A DNA stretch of 64,000 nucleotides, from assembly GCF_001625305.1 (NCBI RefSeq), contig NW_017804464.1, positions 1,730,589 through 1,794,588 on the forward strand. The letters run 5' to 3'. The notes under the pieces were generated by a model that did no database searches, was not told where the DNA came from, and saw only the letters and a program-made list of their open reading frames with translations. This DNA is from Branchiostoma belcheri (lineage: Eukaryota > Chordata > Leptocardii > Amphioxiformes > Branchiostomatidae). Positions 13,656 through 27,250 of this stretch are shown here, one piece after another. The stretch's first letter is position 1, and each line of letters starts with the position of its first letter. Both the position numbers and the translations under genes were made by a program.

Positions 13656-14481
13656 CTCTGTGTTATGGCTTTAAGTATCAACGTGCCGTTTGCCCTTCTC
13701 TGTGAGATTGGGGAAAGTTTTAGTAATTATGTTTCCCGGCTGCGTGGGTGAGTGGTTGTCATTCGGACATGCTAGAAGGTCAGTTAAGCCTGAGTGGAGG
13801 CCGTACATTTTGAAGACCCATGGAAAGGCACGCCGAAAGTCTTCCTTAATCTAACCTATATCTGCTAAAACAGAAAGATCAGAATTAATAGACCCCCAAA
13901 AACTCTGCTCTTCAAATATACGATATAGCGACTTTAATGATATTCATAGTCACGATTTTTCTATTTTTATCTCCGTAAACAGCAGTGATTTTGATACATA
14001 TTGTTACGGTATATGATAATTACTCCATATATTTTCTCCTTTTTCGTAAACACATTATTTTCTTCTCATGATTTTGTAAACAAATTATTCAAAGTAGACA
14101 TGGTAATATCATCATCATGGGAAATCTAAAGTTGCTTTTGATATTTCCTGTGCTGCTTTTAGATGGATGTATGCGTAAGAATTCAATATTTCAGTTATGT
14201 TAGTCATTTGTTATTTGTCTAGTGATATGTTTGTTTATTAACTTGTTGTCATGTTGTATTTGAGGTAATAACTGTTCGGGTAATAACTTCGGGTTTGGGA
14301 AAGCTCCTGCCCTTTTCCTGCCAGTACAGGTTATTACCATCAATCAAACACCGTCAGAACACAGCCTCTGTAATGATAAAGCAGCCAAGTCTTCAATTCA
14401 GTTTAACACATTATCATATAGGCAGGAGACGTCGACCAATCAGAAGGCTCCATTTCCCATTGGTTATCAGGCCGTAACCTC

Positions 14482-14517
14482 AAAAGTGGTCGGTTATTAG
14501 AATAACCGACCACTTTT
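14482..14517. repeat. Perfect 17-bp-arm palindrome with 2-nt loop
   Basis: AAAAGTGGTCGGTTATT, AG, then its exact inverse. Neighbouring DNA (14.26-14.83 kb) repeats GGTAATAAC and GGTTATTA words in both orientations, so this may be the centre of a degraded snap-back element. It would form a very stable hairpin or cruciform. Confidence 0.8.
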
Positions 14518-14849
14518 TTGGACAGTACCATTATGATGGGATGGGACACTAACACGCTCACTTGGTGGTTTATTCGGTGGTTATTATACCTGACCAGGGA
14601 TTATCTCATCATATATGCCTTGGGGCGGGGCATTAACCATTTATTAACCAATTTACAATAACAAAAACAATATCGCGATTGGGAAATATTGATTCCGTGA
14701 TAATCAAGGAAATTTTGATAAGCACATCTAGCCCAAGGCGATTTCATGCAATATTGAATGATATTAATATGTCTTTATTACGTTTTGTAATAAATATAAG
14801 CAATACCGTTAATAACCGACAGCTAACATAGGAATGCTAGATTGTATTT

Positions 14850-16180
14850 CAAGACAAGCAGAACATGTCATATGAAAATCCATTAAGCGTTATAAAATTG
14901 AAATCGGATTTCTGTAGCAAAGTTCCCGAGTTTGACCGTCGCTAACATGATTAGAAAACGTGTTCCAATCAGTAAGTCTAGATAACGAGCAGAATTGCAC
15001 ACTAAGATCGATGTTCTGGCCACCGATGCCTTTACCTTTCTAGGTCACAGATCGAGAGGTCGAGACAAATGGGACAAGAGAGAAGAGTCTATGTCCGGAT
15101 TTTAAACGGAATCGATTCATCAAAACGCCAGGTCGATCAAGCCTGTCTCGTCTGGAAAGTTTTGTTGTTTTTTTCTACTAAGCAATTATTTCTTGACTTT
15201 TAAACTGTCGAAGTTTGGGGATCGTAGGGTGTGGAAAAGGTCGATGTCAGCAAGTTTGCAACAATATGACGTGTGTTTAAAGTTATAACATTTATTCCAA
15301 CAGAAAGAATGGTCTCACCTTGAGCTTTTGAGTAGACTGAAGACCAGAGTGACTGGTAGAAAGCTTTTTTGTATTGCAATAAAAGTTTTAACTTTAAACA
15401 ATTTTTATGATACAATATCACGTGTACATGAACCTCCATCACCCTGGTGCAAATCCTCAGCTTATTAAAAGAAGTAGAATATTAACTGAATTTACCCTCT
15501 CATGAATACACAACTTTACTAGTACATGCAATTTAAAGCACTCAATATGGACATTCAATATATGAGTTTTAAGTTTCTTCTATCTTGTACCGATCGGAAT
15601 TCTATCTGAAAACGACATGTTTGTGTTATGGTTACATGAACTTAATTGATCAAAACTCACAATATATATTTGCCCCATATGCTTCGTTCTAAATGGAGTA
15701 CAATTTTGTCACATTTTTCGAAAACATGAACAAACACACAGTGTTACGACATAATACAATGTCCCGGGCAATTCTACATCATTAAACCATGTCCTCAGCT
15801 GTCGATATATCTTGTTAGGCGCAGACGAACAGCCTGGGACACCGTTCCGTAATGACCAATGTAACTAACCCCAGTACTGTACCTTGTAGTACATGTAACT
15901 CGTCCAGACGTCCCACTCATTCCGCTTCCGTTAAGCCCATTAGATGAGTGTCAAAGGCCAGGGGAGCAGCAATTAGACGTCGCGACGCATCAGCGTCAAA
16001 CATATCGATCGTCAAACCTATCTTCAATTAACATATCTGCATGGTTAAACCCGCTCGATATCTCTCTAGTATCCTAAAACGGGACATCATTACTGTCTAG
16101 ACGCTCTAGAGATAACAGGGAAGCACCAATTTTCCTTTCCGAAAATAATTGTCAGTGTGGTAGGACGTAGGACAAAGGAA
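14850..16180. other. No gene recognised
   Basis: Unannotated AT-rich sequence. The minus-strand frame at 15.2-15.4 kb has no recognisable similarity. Confidence 0.55.
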
Positions 16181-16462
16181 TTTTCTTCTTACACAACCGG
16201 TAATGTTTCTCACGTTTCTGTCAGACATTTTCCTCAGAGCCTCTGACTGGAGTACTGGTTCTCGCCGCTATATGTAGGTGGCGCTATTGCTGCGAGAGCA
16301 CAATCCCAAACGTGGCTATGTTTGTATCCCCCCTCGTTCCCATCTATATAACAGCGAGAAGCAGTACTCCAGTCAGAAGCACTGAGGAAGATGTTGTAGC
16401 CAAGTCTGAAAGACGTCAAAACGTATGGAGGTGAGAGACGCTACCGGTTGTAAGAAGAAAAT
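16180..16462. mobile_element. Fold-back element, about 280 bp
   Basis: The left arm starts at 16,181 with TTTTCTTCTTACACAACCGG, and the right arm ends with the inverse of TTTTCTTCTTACAACCGG. The arms also share CCTCAG.GC.TCTGACTGG and AGTACTG.TTCTCGC. The centre contains GTAGGTGGCGC, a motif also at the ends of the 46-48 kb element. A MITE or snap-back remnant. The 61-codon open frame across it is not a gene. Confidence 0.75.
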
Positions 16463-16689
16463 CCCTATGATATCGTTATATGTATACTCATACCAATCAG
16501 GCTACAAACCAGTGTATGGGAGCAAGTGCTGAACAACCTTACATAATACTCCACACATTTATATAACTATGACGGACTTTCTTGATTATACATGAAATAT
16601 ACACTAATATACCTTAGAAGTCACCGCTCAGTTGAACTATTAAGTGGCAGACACCTGGTGGCATCAGAAAGGAAATCATTAAAAAAACG

Positions 16690-16790
16690 AAACTTTTAAT
16701 AATAATAATTGTTTATTGATTGATCGAAGATAAAAGAGTACAATCGCTAGCATGTTGCAGCGCAACTAATAAGTAGTGCTGAATTATATG
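16690..16790 (-). mobile_element. Possible LINE 3' stub with (ATT)n tail
   Basis: On the plus strand (AAT)n is followed by TTGTTTATTGATTGATCG and AAAAGAGTACAATCGCTAGC. The layout resembles the stub at 44.6 kb, where (AAT)n precedes AACTTTATTGCGCAAC. Read on the minus strand, both end in a trinucleotide tail as CR1/L2-like elements do. Confidence 0.35.
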
Positions 16791-16810
16791 CTAGTTTAAA
16801 AACAAAGAAA

Positions 16811-16886
16811 CAAATATTGCACAGTTAACAAATATTGCACAGTTAACAAATATTGCACAGTTAACAAATATTGCACAGTTAACAAA
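16811..16886 (+). repeat. 18-bp tandem repeat, four copies
   Basis: The unit AAATATTGCACAGTTAAC is repeated about four times with no visible change, so the expansion is recent. Confidence 0.95.
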
Positions 16887-16889
16887 TAC

Positions 16890-19065
16890 ACAACTAGACA
16901 AGTGAGTATTTCACATTTAACATATAGACAACTAAATATTAAGCGAGTAAAATGAACTTAACAATATTTACAATATCAACATCATCAGTGTAAAAATTAT
17001 TAATTATATAGTATGTTACGTGATAACTGATCTTGGGTGGGCCGGTCATGGGAGATTTACTATGTGCCATATTTGTTTAATAGACTTGTAAGATAGGGGA
17101 TCGGGCTATTTTTGTATCGATTTGTTCTCGGGAGGGGGGCAAAGAGCTGGTTAAACTGTTTACATTTTCTAACATGGATCGTCTCTCGGCATGGTGGGAG
17201 CCAGGGTCTAAAGGGAGAGTTAAAAAGGGATCTGGCAAATTTCAAACTTAGGTCCTCCTTTTGCACCAGCACTTGTTACACTTAAAGATTGATAGGTAGA
17301 TCGACCCAGTATCGGGTTCAGCATTCATTGCGTTCATTTTACGGTCACATATGATGAATTTGCGCGGAATTCCGTTCGGCGATGTAATCCTGGCGATTTC
17401 TCACCAGATCAGATATCAGGACGGGATCTCACGACACGGTATTACTTCACATAGTATCCCGCGGCATATTTTCACCTCGACATTTTTTTAAATTCAGAAT
17501 TACAGTAATCAATACAAATAAAAGGACAGTGTGCGAACTCAAGTTAGGTACAGCTTATATTCTCGCAGCCACTTTTACAATGGAACATTGAAAATACATG
17601 AGAGACCTAGCGTTAGTCAACCCTCCCATTCCAGAATAAAAAGAAAAGAATAGCAGGACACATGCATGCAGCTTAAAGCGTTTTTGACATTACTTTTTGA
17701 GATTCTTATGTACCGCAAGGTAACATGGGAACATCGCGAGGGCTCACGGGATATGTTTCTGAATATCTCAGATACGTGGTGGCAGCCATGTATCGCTTTG
17801 TATAAATCGAAATATCATGTAAAAGTCATGTAAGTATCTAATATCCTGATATTTGTATGCCTTATCCGTACGAAACAAAGGTCGTGAAAGCCCTTTCTTC
17901 ATACATCTTGCGATGTCTTGGAGAAAAAAGGATATTCAGTTGTGTGTTACAAGTATAGACAGGAAAAAATATCGCTTGTCGCAGATTGGATTCGCTGAAT
18001 TGGCACCCGTGCCCCTCCCCTATTTATTAGACCACGTAGCATTTCTTCAGATAGCATATCTCTGTCGCAATCAGCCTCAGGTCTGGACATAAAAAATCCC
18101 AGACGCCTTTGTTCCTAAAAGCGGTAATAAAGTTGATCCACTGCGGGCAGGCGGAGAAGGGTCTGTTTTCCATGATGAATGTTAAATAATTCCGCTGCAT
18201 TGATTTTCGTCGTTCTGGAAACAGTTTCTGAACTCGAACAAAGAGAAACTATTACATTGCAATTGAGACGAGGTCTCGCCTCGCATCAATGGTTGTAGTA
18301 CGTGATGTACAGCGGTCATGAACAGACAAAGCAAGCAAATTAGGGAGTCACGACGACAGGGATAAATTTTAGTACGGCCAGAATTGGCTGATTGCTATTT
18401 ATGACTTGTTCTGGTAGTTTGGTGTGTAGCGTCATGTTGTAAGTCTGGCCGGGCGGATCGTTCATTTGTGCGGCGATAGATTCCGGTCCGAACCGCCGAC
18501 GTGCACTTCATACACCCCATAAAACCACTACGCTCTTATAGCGACGGGAAATTTACGATTCCTCCCATCTGCCTCCATCTGGCGGTTTCTTAACTGTATC
18601 ATTCTTACATTTTCCTGTCGAGCTATCAGTCGATGGGCACTTCTACTGCGTCTTTGGGATTGCATGGCGCATTTCGCTGCTCTTGAATTATTCAAGGGAG
18701 CTTCTGTAATTTAGCCACGAAGCCTGTTTTGGATATTTTCAAACCGTACCGTATCAGACGAGAATAGGTTCTAGTCAAGTGGAAACAGATTTGATTAAAT
18801 CCATTTACTGAATCATATCAAATTTTCAAACCGTCAGTGCGGTCACCTTAGGCAATACTCCAACTCGATATAAACCCTGGTTAGAATACTAAAGATGTAA
18901 AAGTCTTGTACTTTGTTGGAGCATTTTTTTACACTTAACCATAAATGTGTTTTGATTGTAAGAAGTTTGTAACCATTACGGTTAATGAATGATATTGGCT
19001 TATATGTCAGACCTTTGCCATTTTAATTGTTTACTGTAGACTATCGGATGACGAATATGGACATC
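16890..19065. other. No gene recognised
   Basis: Moderately GC-rich patches at 17.1-17.4 and 18.4-18.6 kb, but neither shows an exon with plausible splice sites and family similarity. Confidence 0.5.
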
Positions 19066-19612
19066 GAACCATAAACATCATTCAGTACCAAGGACAGGGA
19101 TAGCAATGTTGATGTGAACATCATTCAGTACCAAAGACAGGGATAGCAGTGTTAGTGTGAACACCATTCAGTACCAAGGACATGGATAGCAGTGTTAGTG
19201 TGAACACCATTCAGTACCAAGGACAGGGATAGCAATGTTAGTTGAACATCATTCAGTACCAAGGAGAGGGATAGCAATGTTAGTGTTAACATCATTCAGT
19301 ACCAAGGACAGGGATAGCAAGTGTTAGTGTGAACACCATTCAGTACCAAGGAGAGGGATAGCAATGTTAGTGTTAACATCATTCAGTACCAAGGACAGGG
19401 ATAGCAATGTTAGTGTGAACATCATTCAGTACCAAGGACAGGGATAGCAGTGTTAGTGTGAACACCGTTCAGTACCAAGGACAGGGATGGCAGTGCTAGT
19501 GTGAACATCATTCAGTACCAACGACAGGGATAGCAGTGTTAGTGTGAACACCATTCAGTACCAAAGACAGGGATAGTAGTGTTAGTGTGAACATCATTCA
19601 GTACCAAAGACT
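19066..19612 (+). repeat. 43-bp minisatellite, about 12-13 units
   Basis: The core CATTCAGTACCAAGGACAGG recurs every 43 bp (for instance at 19,081 and 19,124), with remainder GATAGCA.TGTTAGTGTGAA. Units differ at a few positions and by 1-bp indels. The core is almost the inverse of the core of the 53-kb minisatellite. Confidence 0.95.
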
Positions 19613-20274
19613 TTGTGTGTATCAAATATGGCTGAATTGTGTTTGAGTGGTATCAGCTTTGTAAAAGATGGTGGGATAGGTGTCACGGATTTCACAGTTC
19701 TCTCACGTTTTCCTAGCCGGCTGCGCCACCAAACAATCTCCAAAGTATGACACATTCGTGCAATATCAGATTCCAGCGTCATCTATTTGTGTGCAAAGTT
19801 CACGCAATGTCTTTGAAAGTTCAGTAATAAGCCTGACCGACTGATGTAACCTTCACCCCGGATTTCCCAGCCTCACGACGTCGGATGATCCCATTTCCGT
19901 ACTCGTTTCCATGGAAATTTGACAAGAGCCGCTGGCTTGATGCTGTGTGGGAAATTGCGTTGCGATCACAGGACGTACATAATGCATTTCTAATGATCTC
20001 TGGCGAGCCTGAGTTCTCCCAAACCGTGGAACCGAGAGGATTTACCTGACGGACATGTTGGTATCCAGCGAGTAACAGCAATTAAACTGTCGGAGGGCGG
20101 GTATTACAGGGGATATGGGATAGTCACAACTCATTAACGGGATAGTTTACGGACGATGTAGCCGGATGGAGTGTGATTTGGAAACTGGAGAGAGGCTTGT
20201 GTTGTAATATAACTATGCTCCCTGGGGAAAGTAGACGGGGAGACCTAGCATGTGTTGTTCATCTGAGTTCAGCA

Positions 20275-20800
20275 TGAAAGTTCATCTGAGTTGGTAAATT
20301 ACATTATGAAAAACTTAAACTGTTCTCCAACTCAAAATTTGACTCACCAGAAATTTTCGACTGAATCACTCAGTCTTCCTCAGCTATCTGACCCAAATGC
20401 TGTGGACACGTGATTTCTCCCACGTGTGACGCCAGCAAAGGGTCAAAGGTTGTCTGAAGTCGATATCGCCCCCCGTCCCGGTTGAGCGATGGTTGAAGTG
20501 CTCTGATGTATATGGCCTCTTTTATGCCTCTCTTGAAGTAATCCTGAATTCATCTGAGTTGGTTAATTGCATATTGAGAATTAATTGTTTTAAAACTCAT
20601 TAAGAAATGAGTCACCGGAATTTTCGATCGAATCTCTAGGTCTTCATCAGCTATCAGACTCAGACACGTGATTTGTTTTAACACGGGTGACGTCAGCACT
20701 GGGTCAAAGTTCGTTGGAAGTCGGTATCGTCCTCCGTCCCGATTTAGGGCAGGATGGCGTGCCGTAGTGTAGATGGCCTCTTTCTCTAACAAGATACTCG
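20275..20800 (+). repeat. Tandem duplication, two units of about 270 bp
   Basis: Unit 1 (20,275-20,545) and unit 2 (20,551-20,800) share CATCTGAGTTGGT.AATT, GACTCACCAGAAATTTTCGA / GAGTCACCGGAATTTTCGAT, GTCTTC.TCAGCTATC, GACACGTGATTT, GGGTCAAAG, GTCGGTATCG and GATGGCCTCTTT. On the minus strand each carries a CTGANGAAG-stem-CGAAA motif. Confidence 0.75.
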
Positions 20801-23800
20801 CGTTGAGTGTTTTGACTGTTGGCCAGCCCCTTCAGAGAGACAGTATAGTCCGAACACCAACTGGGGATACTGTTTGTTTTGATTTTACGACATCTGTAAC
20901 ATCATTCATTCATTTATTCACTCATCTATTCATTCATTCATTGTAATAGTAGACGTGGCACTGCATCCACATGCCAATCGTCGAAAAAGAATTCAAAGCG
21001 TGCTGTACGAGACATACCAAACATGTAACACATCAGCGACCCCTAGCGGGAACATGGTTACCTTGCCATGCTTGTCTCACTCTTCTATGGGGTGTGCAAT
21101 CGCCATGGTGAGGGCGATTGCAGTACTGAATTCAAACGCTAGGAACGCTCATGTCATGTGTAAGACAACTGTCGCCCTGTGCTCAACACTTCCTTGTTTG
21201 ATTCATTTTCAACGGTACTCCCTAATGCACACTTTCCAATGTTGCCTCGCTTAGGAAAATATGTAGATTTAAAGATTGAAAAACCTTCTTAATATGCTTT
21301 TGGACAAGATGAACGAAATAATGACTTAGTACGTGTCTGAAATTACACAACACGTACTTTCCTTATTTCTTTATTTGACTTTCTATGTCTACGTTTGAAA
21401 GGCAAGCCAATTTTTCATGGAGTGATTTAATTCAAGCTATTATAACAATGAAAACAAATCATTAAAAAGACGATGTTAAACCTTTATCGTATATAATACA
21501 GTGGGCAATGAACAGCATTGGTTAGCACGAACTCCATTACTGTTTGATAGGCCATATACAACCATTGTTCATAACAGTACTTTAAACCCCTTTGGACAAA
21601 GCAGTACTGTCAGGGATCTAACATATCGACCTTTATGGTTTCTCCAAAGAAAACAAACGTGCCAAACTCGGGCGCGAACTTTGCCAAGACATCGCCGTGG
21701 GCGGAACAAATTGGCCTTTGGGGAGGTTTGACATTTGTACCGTAGCTACACGCGTGGGTTCCCTCAGGAGGTTCTTAACCTGCCTTGGGCGAGGCTTTTC
21801 TTCAAGTTCACCGAAGAGGGAAATATAAGACAAATGCCACAGAAGGAACTGAATACAGAAAAGGATAACGAGAATCCCCTGACAGAAATGTACTGCTAAT
21901 GGCAATCATTTTTTTTACGAATCTCAAAACCAGAAATATCAACTTTGCTCTTGGAGGAGTCAGTTGGGACAGTGTGTCAGTTTTGAGAAGTGACCACGGT
22001 TTGGAATCCATCCAGGGCATACGATGCCACATGTTGTACATCCATCTTTGGGAAAAGACTTTACACAGAAATGTCTACAGTGTGTTGCAAAATGTCAAAA
22101 ACTTCATGACGCCATCTACAAACGAATCTACGATTAAACAGGGGAGACTGCGCGTAGACCTCTCAAGTACATGTGACCCCGCCCTGGCTCTACCCAAGGG
22201 ACAGTAGCAGTTCCTATGGTGTTGTCTTACCATAGGAACTACCCTATCTCGTTTACATATCAACGAGTCTGTTACGTTCAACTGTTTTTCCACTTGCTCA
22301 TGTATAGGTGTTGACCAGTTTTGTTAGTTCATTGGTGATGCTGAAGAAGAGTGGCGAATGTCACTCGAAACGTTCGGAATTTATTGTAATTTATTCAGTA
22401 GTAGAGTTTGAATGGTCTATGGGTATGTACCAAAACTTAAATTCGAGTAGTTGCCATTAAAATTCTTAGTGGAAGTTTTCTGAACAAAGTTTGCCGCGCA
22501 CCTGCCCACTGGAGGTGTATGCTCCAAGTACGTCCTCACATTGCCAGCTGATGTGTACTGACCTATGCAACTCATACACCCATCTGTAAATATCAATCAT
22601 CAAGCTAATATCACACACTAATGATCCTGCATAGATCAGGCCAAAAACATTAATTTCATGGACGACCCAAATTATGAAGCGACGGTGCGACAAAAACATG
22701 ATCCGACGATCAAGGAAGCCAAATCCGGCCGTTTGTGCCAAGAATTGGGCTGATAAAACATGATGTAACAATGGAAAAGTATTATTCTTGTTTATGTAGC
22801 TAGGTATCATAAGCTGTCACTCTTTCATAGTAAGTCTCAGATCCTTACTGAATCAAAAATTCAAAACGAAACTTCAACTATATTCTTCTCCCTCACATTG
22901 GACTTCTGCCAACTGTGCCTGTCGTTAAGTGAAAAAATCACCCTGCATACTTAACCTATACTTAACTTCGCATTTGCCTCCTTTCAAATGTGCCCGCTGC
23001 CAAAACAGTCGAGAGAGGGTGATAATGGACCGTAATTGACGGTCCTTGATCATCCTACTTTCACTTATCACTTATCATCATGTGTACGTTGACCCCAAGT
23101 CCCTTATGTCTATGTATATATATGCCTTAGTGACATAAAATGGTACTGCAAAGTGAATAAACTCGGCTCTCTTCCAAAGTACATCATTTATCTACGGTTG
23201 TGTTTTAGCTTGGGTTTGAGACAGTTTTAGGTCAGAATTCCACGATTAGTGCTCTGGACACGTCGTATACTTCAGGAAGAATTTAAAAGACAATTGCCAA
23301 GCATTTTACTCAATCCATTTGACCACTATTAAAGGTTTACTTTGAGACTGAAACAAATCCAACATAACCACATTTCCACGAGTGCACCGACTGTGCCCGC
23401 AGTGCACGCGTGTCGGAAGTCTCCAAGCCGTAATGCGCATGACGATGGGTTATGATAAAGGTTAGCTTTTCCCTCAAGCCGGCCACTTTGCAAATCCCCG
23501 TATCGGTGGTTGGTGGAAGCCCTGCTGCAGTTGTGATAGAATCTCTTTGGAGATTTATTCTGCGCGTGTTCCTACGTATCACTTAGTCTTCTTCTTGAAG
23601 CCAAAAATCCTGAGCAAGAGCGATATGTGTGCCGTCTGTACTGGTAAGTATTTGGTACATTCCTTGTAGTTTCCGTCAGAAATACGTCAACATGGCAAAC
23701 ACCAAAGTGCCTCAGCCACAACATGATATCATAGATCTGGTACGCAAAGGTTTGGTTATTTAGTAGTTAATTTCGAATAACGTTATTCTACTTACTGTCT

Positions 23801-24744
23801 CTTTGTCAAACCTACGAGTACTGAAAGGTTTTGGCTGAGGGGTTGAGTCGTTGTTCTCTGTCAAACGACTCTCTCCTTGTGCCTTACCGTGTGCTGTTTT
23901 ATCACAACCATTAAAAACAGTGAAAAATAAGCTAGATGACTCTCCGCAGCCCTTTTTGAAAGGGAAGTTATTCTTGCTTTAATTTCGTCAGGTTCAGGCG
24001 TTATTGAGATCACCACAAATCCTGTGGAGACAAGAAAAAAACCTCACATGGAATTAGGCGATTATGGTTTGGCGTCGTTACGTATACAAATATGAAGATA
24101 TATTATATGATATTCAGATCAGCTTAGATACTAGAAACAACTACCACACTGTGTCTATCAACGGAGCTTTACAGATATACAAAATGTCCTGGATAATGCT
24201 ATTTTATCCCTGCACAGGCCTTGTTGTCCGGGCGCATTGGGGAAGAATTCTCTTGGGGACAAATTTGTTTTAATGGTCTATACTGCCCTGCAGGGCGACT
24301 CTTACAGTAATAAATGCCTCCAATTTACTGTACTATACTGTCATTACCAGTAACTAATACTCTCGCAACGTAATTTCTACACAGTCACCAATCTTCTGGA
24401 ATTACCTCGAAAATTAGAATAACTAGACAAGCTTCCTCATTAATTTTTACGATTGCAATCTTGGTTTGTAGAACTGCAATGAAAACCTAAGATCTGTGTT
24501 TTTATGGTCCCATAGAAAATAGCAATGCTGTAATCACTATACAAGATGATTGTATGTCATAAAATGAGACTCATGAATAGTAATCCTATCATAACTCAGG
24601 CAATCGTTGGTAATAAGGTAGGATTTTAAATCCGTTTTATGTCGTCCTAATTGGGGAAGGGAACAGATATTGTGGATATTGGACTCTGCAGGAGACAGCC
24701 ACAGAAGGGGAGGCAAAATTATGCATTTCTTCCTTAGCAAATTC
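20801..24744. other. No gene recognised; one isolated strong donor
   Basis: An ATTC-rich microsatellite lies at 20,903-20,942. At 23,643 TACTG|gtaagtatt is a strong donor after a short frame MCAVCTG, but no acceptor or similarity supports an exon. Remaining frames appear random. Confidence 0.5.
22341..22380 (+). ncRNA. Hammerhead-like core motif
   Basis: CTGAAGAAGAGTGGCGAATG followed by TCACTCGAAACGTTCGG has the order CUGANGA, a 5-bp stem (GAGTG/CACTC), then GAAAC. This is the core order of a hammerhead ribozyme stem II domain, but with one extra A before the stem and no clear stem I or III. Such motifs recur in mobile elements of many animals. Activity is doubtful. Confidence 0.3.
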
Positions 24745-24965
24745 GCATGTGGGGTCATGCTTGGCTTAGAATCAAGATCTCCAGGTACCGGGTTCGAATC
24801 CAGCCATGCCACTGATGTTGTGCCCTTGGGAAAGTCACTTTAGACGACATTCCTCACTTAATATGAAAATGAGTATTGTCCTCTGCGTTGGTGGTGGCAT
24901 AGAATAAGCTGAAAACTTGAGTGTGCCGTCACCAGGTCTTTGCTTTAAATTTTGCAATAAAAAAG
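24745..24965 (+). mobile_element. tRNA-derived SINE
   Basis: A tRNA-like head with B box GGGTTCGAATCC at about 24,789 is followed by ATGCCACTGATGTTGTGCCC, TTGGGAAAGTCACTTTAGAC and CCTCACTTAATATGAAAATG, a body shared with the copies near 27.0 kb and 39.0 kb. It ends near an A-rich stretch (gcaataaaaaag). Moderately diverged. The left edge is approximate. Confidence 0.75.
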
Positions 24966-26921
24966 TCGCTGTTAGTCAACTTTAGGCCACTGTGTGCTTC
25001 CAGCAGAGTAGAGAATATTCCAGATGGCTATCATACAGTTAATGGGTTTTGCGGAAAACTTTGCTCTCAGTTGTAGAAAATCTCTTGTGTTTGGTGAGGT
25101 CTCTTGTGACTGTGCTTTTCGATTGAACCCACTTAAATACTTAGATATTTTGAAGTACATTGAAGTACACTATGTGCACATTGCGTCCTTTAGATCTTAC
25201 CTCGAGCCCACGTTCTGAATCTTTGCCAAATTTAGCTCTCTATATGAAGTTCTTAAGTGACAAGGTAACAGTTACATCTGAGTGCTTGGTAGTGATTTGG
25301 CCAATAGCCAGGGAGAACTTGTAAATTTCGTCAACTTTAATGTAATACATGTGTCAACACGGGTCAGAAGGCAGCCGGTCGGCAATCTGCCATCCGTGTG
25401 ACAAAATTAGCTGGTATGAACAGGGTAACAGACGGGATACAAAGGTCAACGTAACGTTTTCCAAGTGATGCATTGTTTCAGGAATAATCACACATTCGTG
25501 GCTTTAATTTGTGGTTCATTTCAGTTCAACCAAACGTTTGACATCAATAGCCCAAAAGTTGCTTGGTTCGTATCGTAGTCTGGTTCTAGCTATTTATTGT
25601 TGGTACCATTTGAAATTACATTGAATGCCTTTAAGAATGCAGATAAAAAGATCTTTCATTTAATACTGAGTGTTAGCACTGCGTGCGATGCGATTCCCTA
25701 TCCCATACAGTCCTAAAAACCAAAGAGGCTTCATTGTGCCATAAAAGGGACTAAATGAATATTGGTTTAATTCAAATAGAATGACATGTCAGATTACAAG
25801 CAGCCCAACGCATACACAATATACACTAGTGCGTTTTTTGTACACAAAAGTAGACAACGTTTTGGACAAGAATGTGTTGCTATTTTTCATTCTCTTGTAG
25901 TTTTATCATTTTGACCGAGTTATCTAATGCTGTGGCGACATGAAAAATGGAATTTTGGATTTGTGATGCACTGGAAAGCTTGATGATGGGTTTCAAGGCA
26001 CCGTGGAGAGAGTCCTTGGGGCTGAAGCACACTTGCTGAGTGCTTGTCTCAAATGTAAAGGGGCCTCGGGGCTTTTCTTACGTTACTGATAGAACTACCA
26101 TTTACTAAATACAGACAAAAATGTAGCTTTTTTTTGCACAAAACGTTTATGGGAAAAAAACTAGAGTATTAAGTTTTAAGGGATTTCGAAGTCTGAATTA
26201 CCTTTGGATTATTATTATATTGTAGGATCCCCTAATAATTACTTATAACATGATACGTGTGACAGGAAAGTATCCCAGAGGGCATGTTCCAGATTGTGAT
26301 GCGTACGTTAAAACCATTCGGTTGTAGACGGGAGGTTGAGCCATGATTGGGGACTTGTTGGCTGATGGTTGGGAGTAGGTAGGCAGTGGTCGGGACGCGG
26401 TTGGGAGTCAAATTTGACTCAGATTTAACCCAAATTCGAGTTGATTCATATGAAAAAGTAGGTGTGACCTACATCTAGTCAGTCAGACTGCTCCCGAACT
26501 TTAGCCAACCTTGTCTGGTTGGTTGGTGGTCGGGAGAAGGTTCTGAATGAGTGACAGGGCTTGAACACATCAGCTTGAACAGGTTTTCCTCCAACTCTTC
26601 TGAGGACCTGATTCTCTCCCTTCTATCTGGCGTGCGTGGCTTCAGGGGAGAGAAGTACAACCGTGACTAATGACATGACTGAGCGGTTTTCATCTGATCA
26701 TCATCGTCAAAGTACCCGGGGAGGGGGGCAACCACCGCTCTGACATTTATGTTTGAGGTTAAAGTCGTATTTCTGCATCAGTCAGAAACATGACTTATAA
26801 CACGGGTTATCTTCCCTTTATCGTAGACGTAAGTTACTCCATAAAATATCCAAACTATCAAAACAACATCATATATCATACTACGTCCACAGCTCTTGTT
26901 TTACTACTGGAAAACCGCAGT

Positions 26922-27250
26922 CGGGTCGTGTAGCGTAAAGACAGAGTGTTCGGTTCGGAACCAAGAGGTCTCGAGTTCGAATCCTCTCATGCCACCGATC
27001 TTGTGCGCTTGGGAAGGCATCTACATAAATTTCTACGCTTAACTCAAGTGAAAATGAGTATGTCTGTTGTCCGTTCATGCGTTTGTGGCGGCATAGAAAT
27101 AAGTTGGAAAAATTTGTGTGTCCTGCGCCATGCCTTGTAACAAACGTTGGAATAGAAAAAAAATATGAATAGAAAAAACAATGAAAATAAATAAAATATG
27201 AATAAAATAAAAATAGAAAACAAATAAAAAGTATGAATAGAAAAAAGTAT
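26922..27250 (+). mobile_element. tRNA-derived SINE with long A-rich tail
   Basis: The head GTCGTGTAGCGTAAAGACAG and GGTCTCGAGTTCGAATCCTC resembles a tRNA with A and B boxes, followed by ATGCCACCGATCTTGTGCGC and TTGGGAAGGCATCTACAT, the shared SINE body. Its tail is about 100 bp of A-rich sequence repeating AATAGAAAA and AATATGAAT. Open frames here on both strands are low-complexity by-products. Confidence 0.8.
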
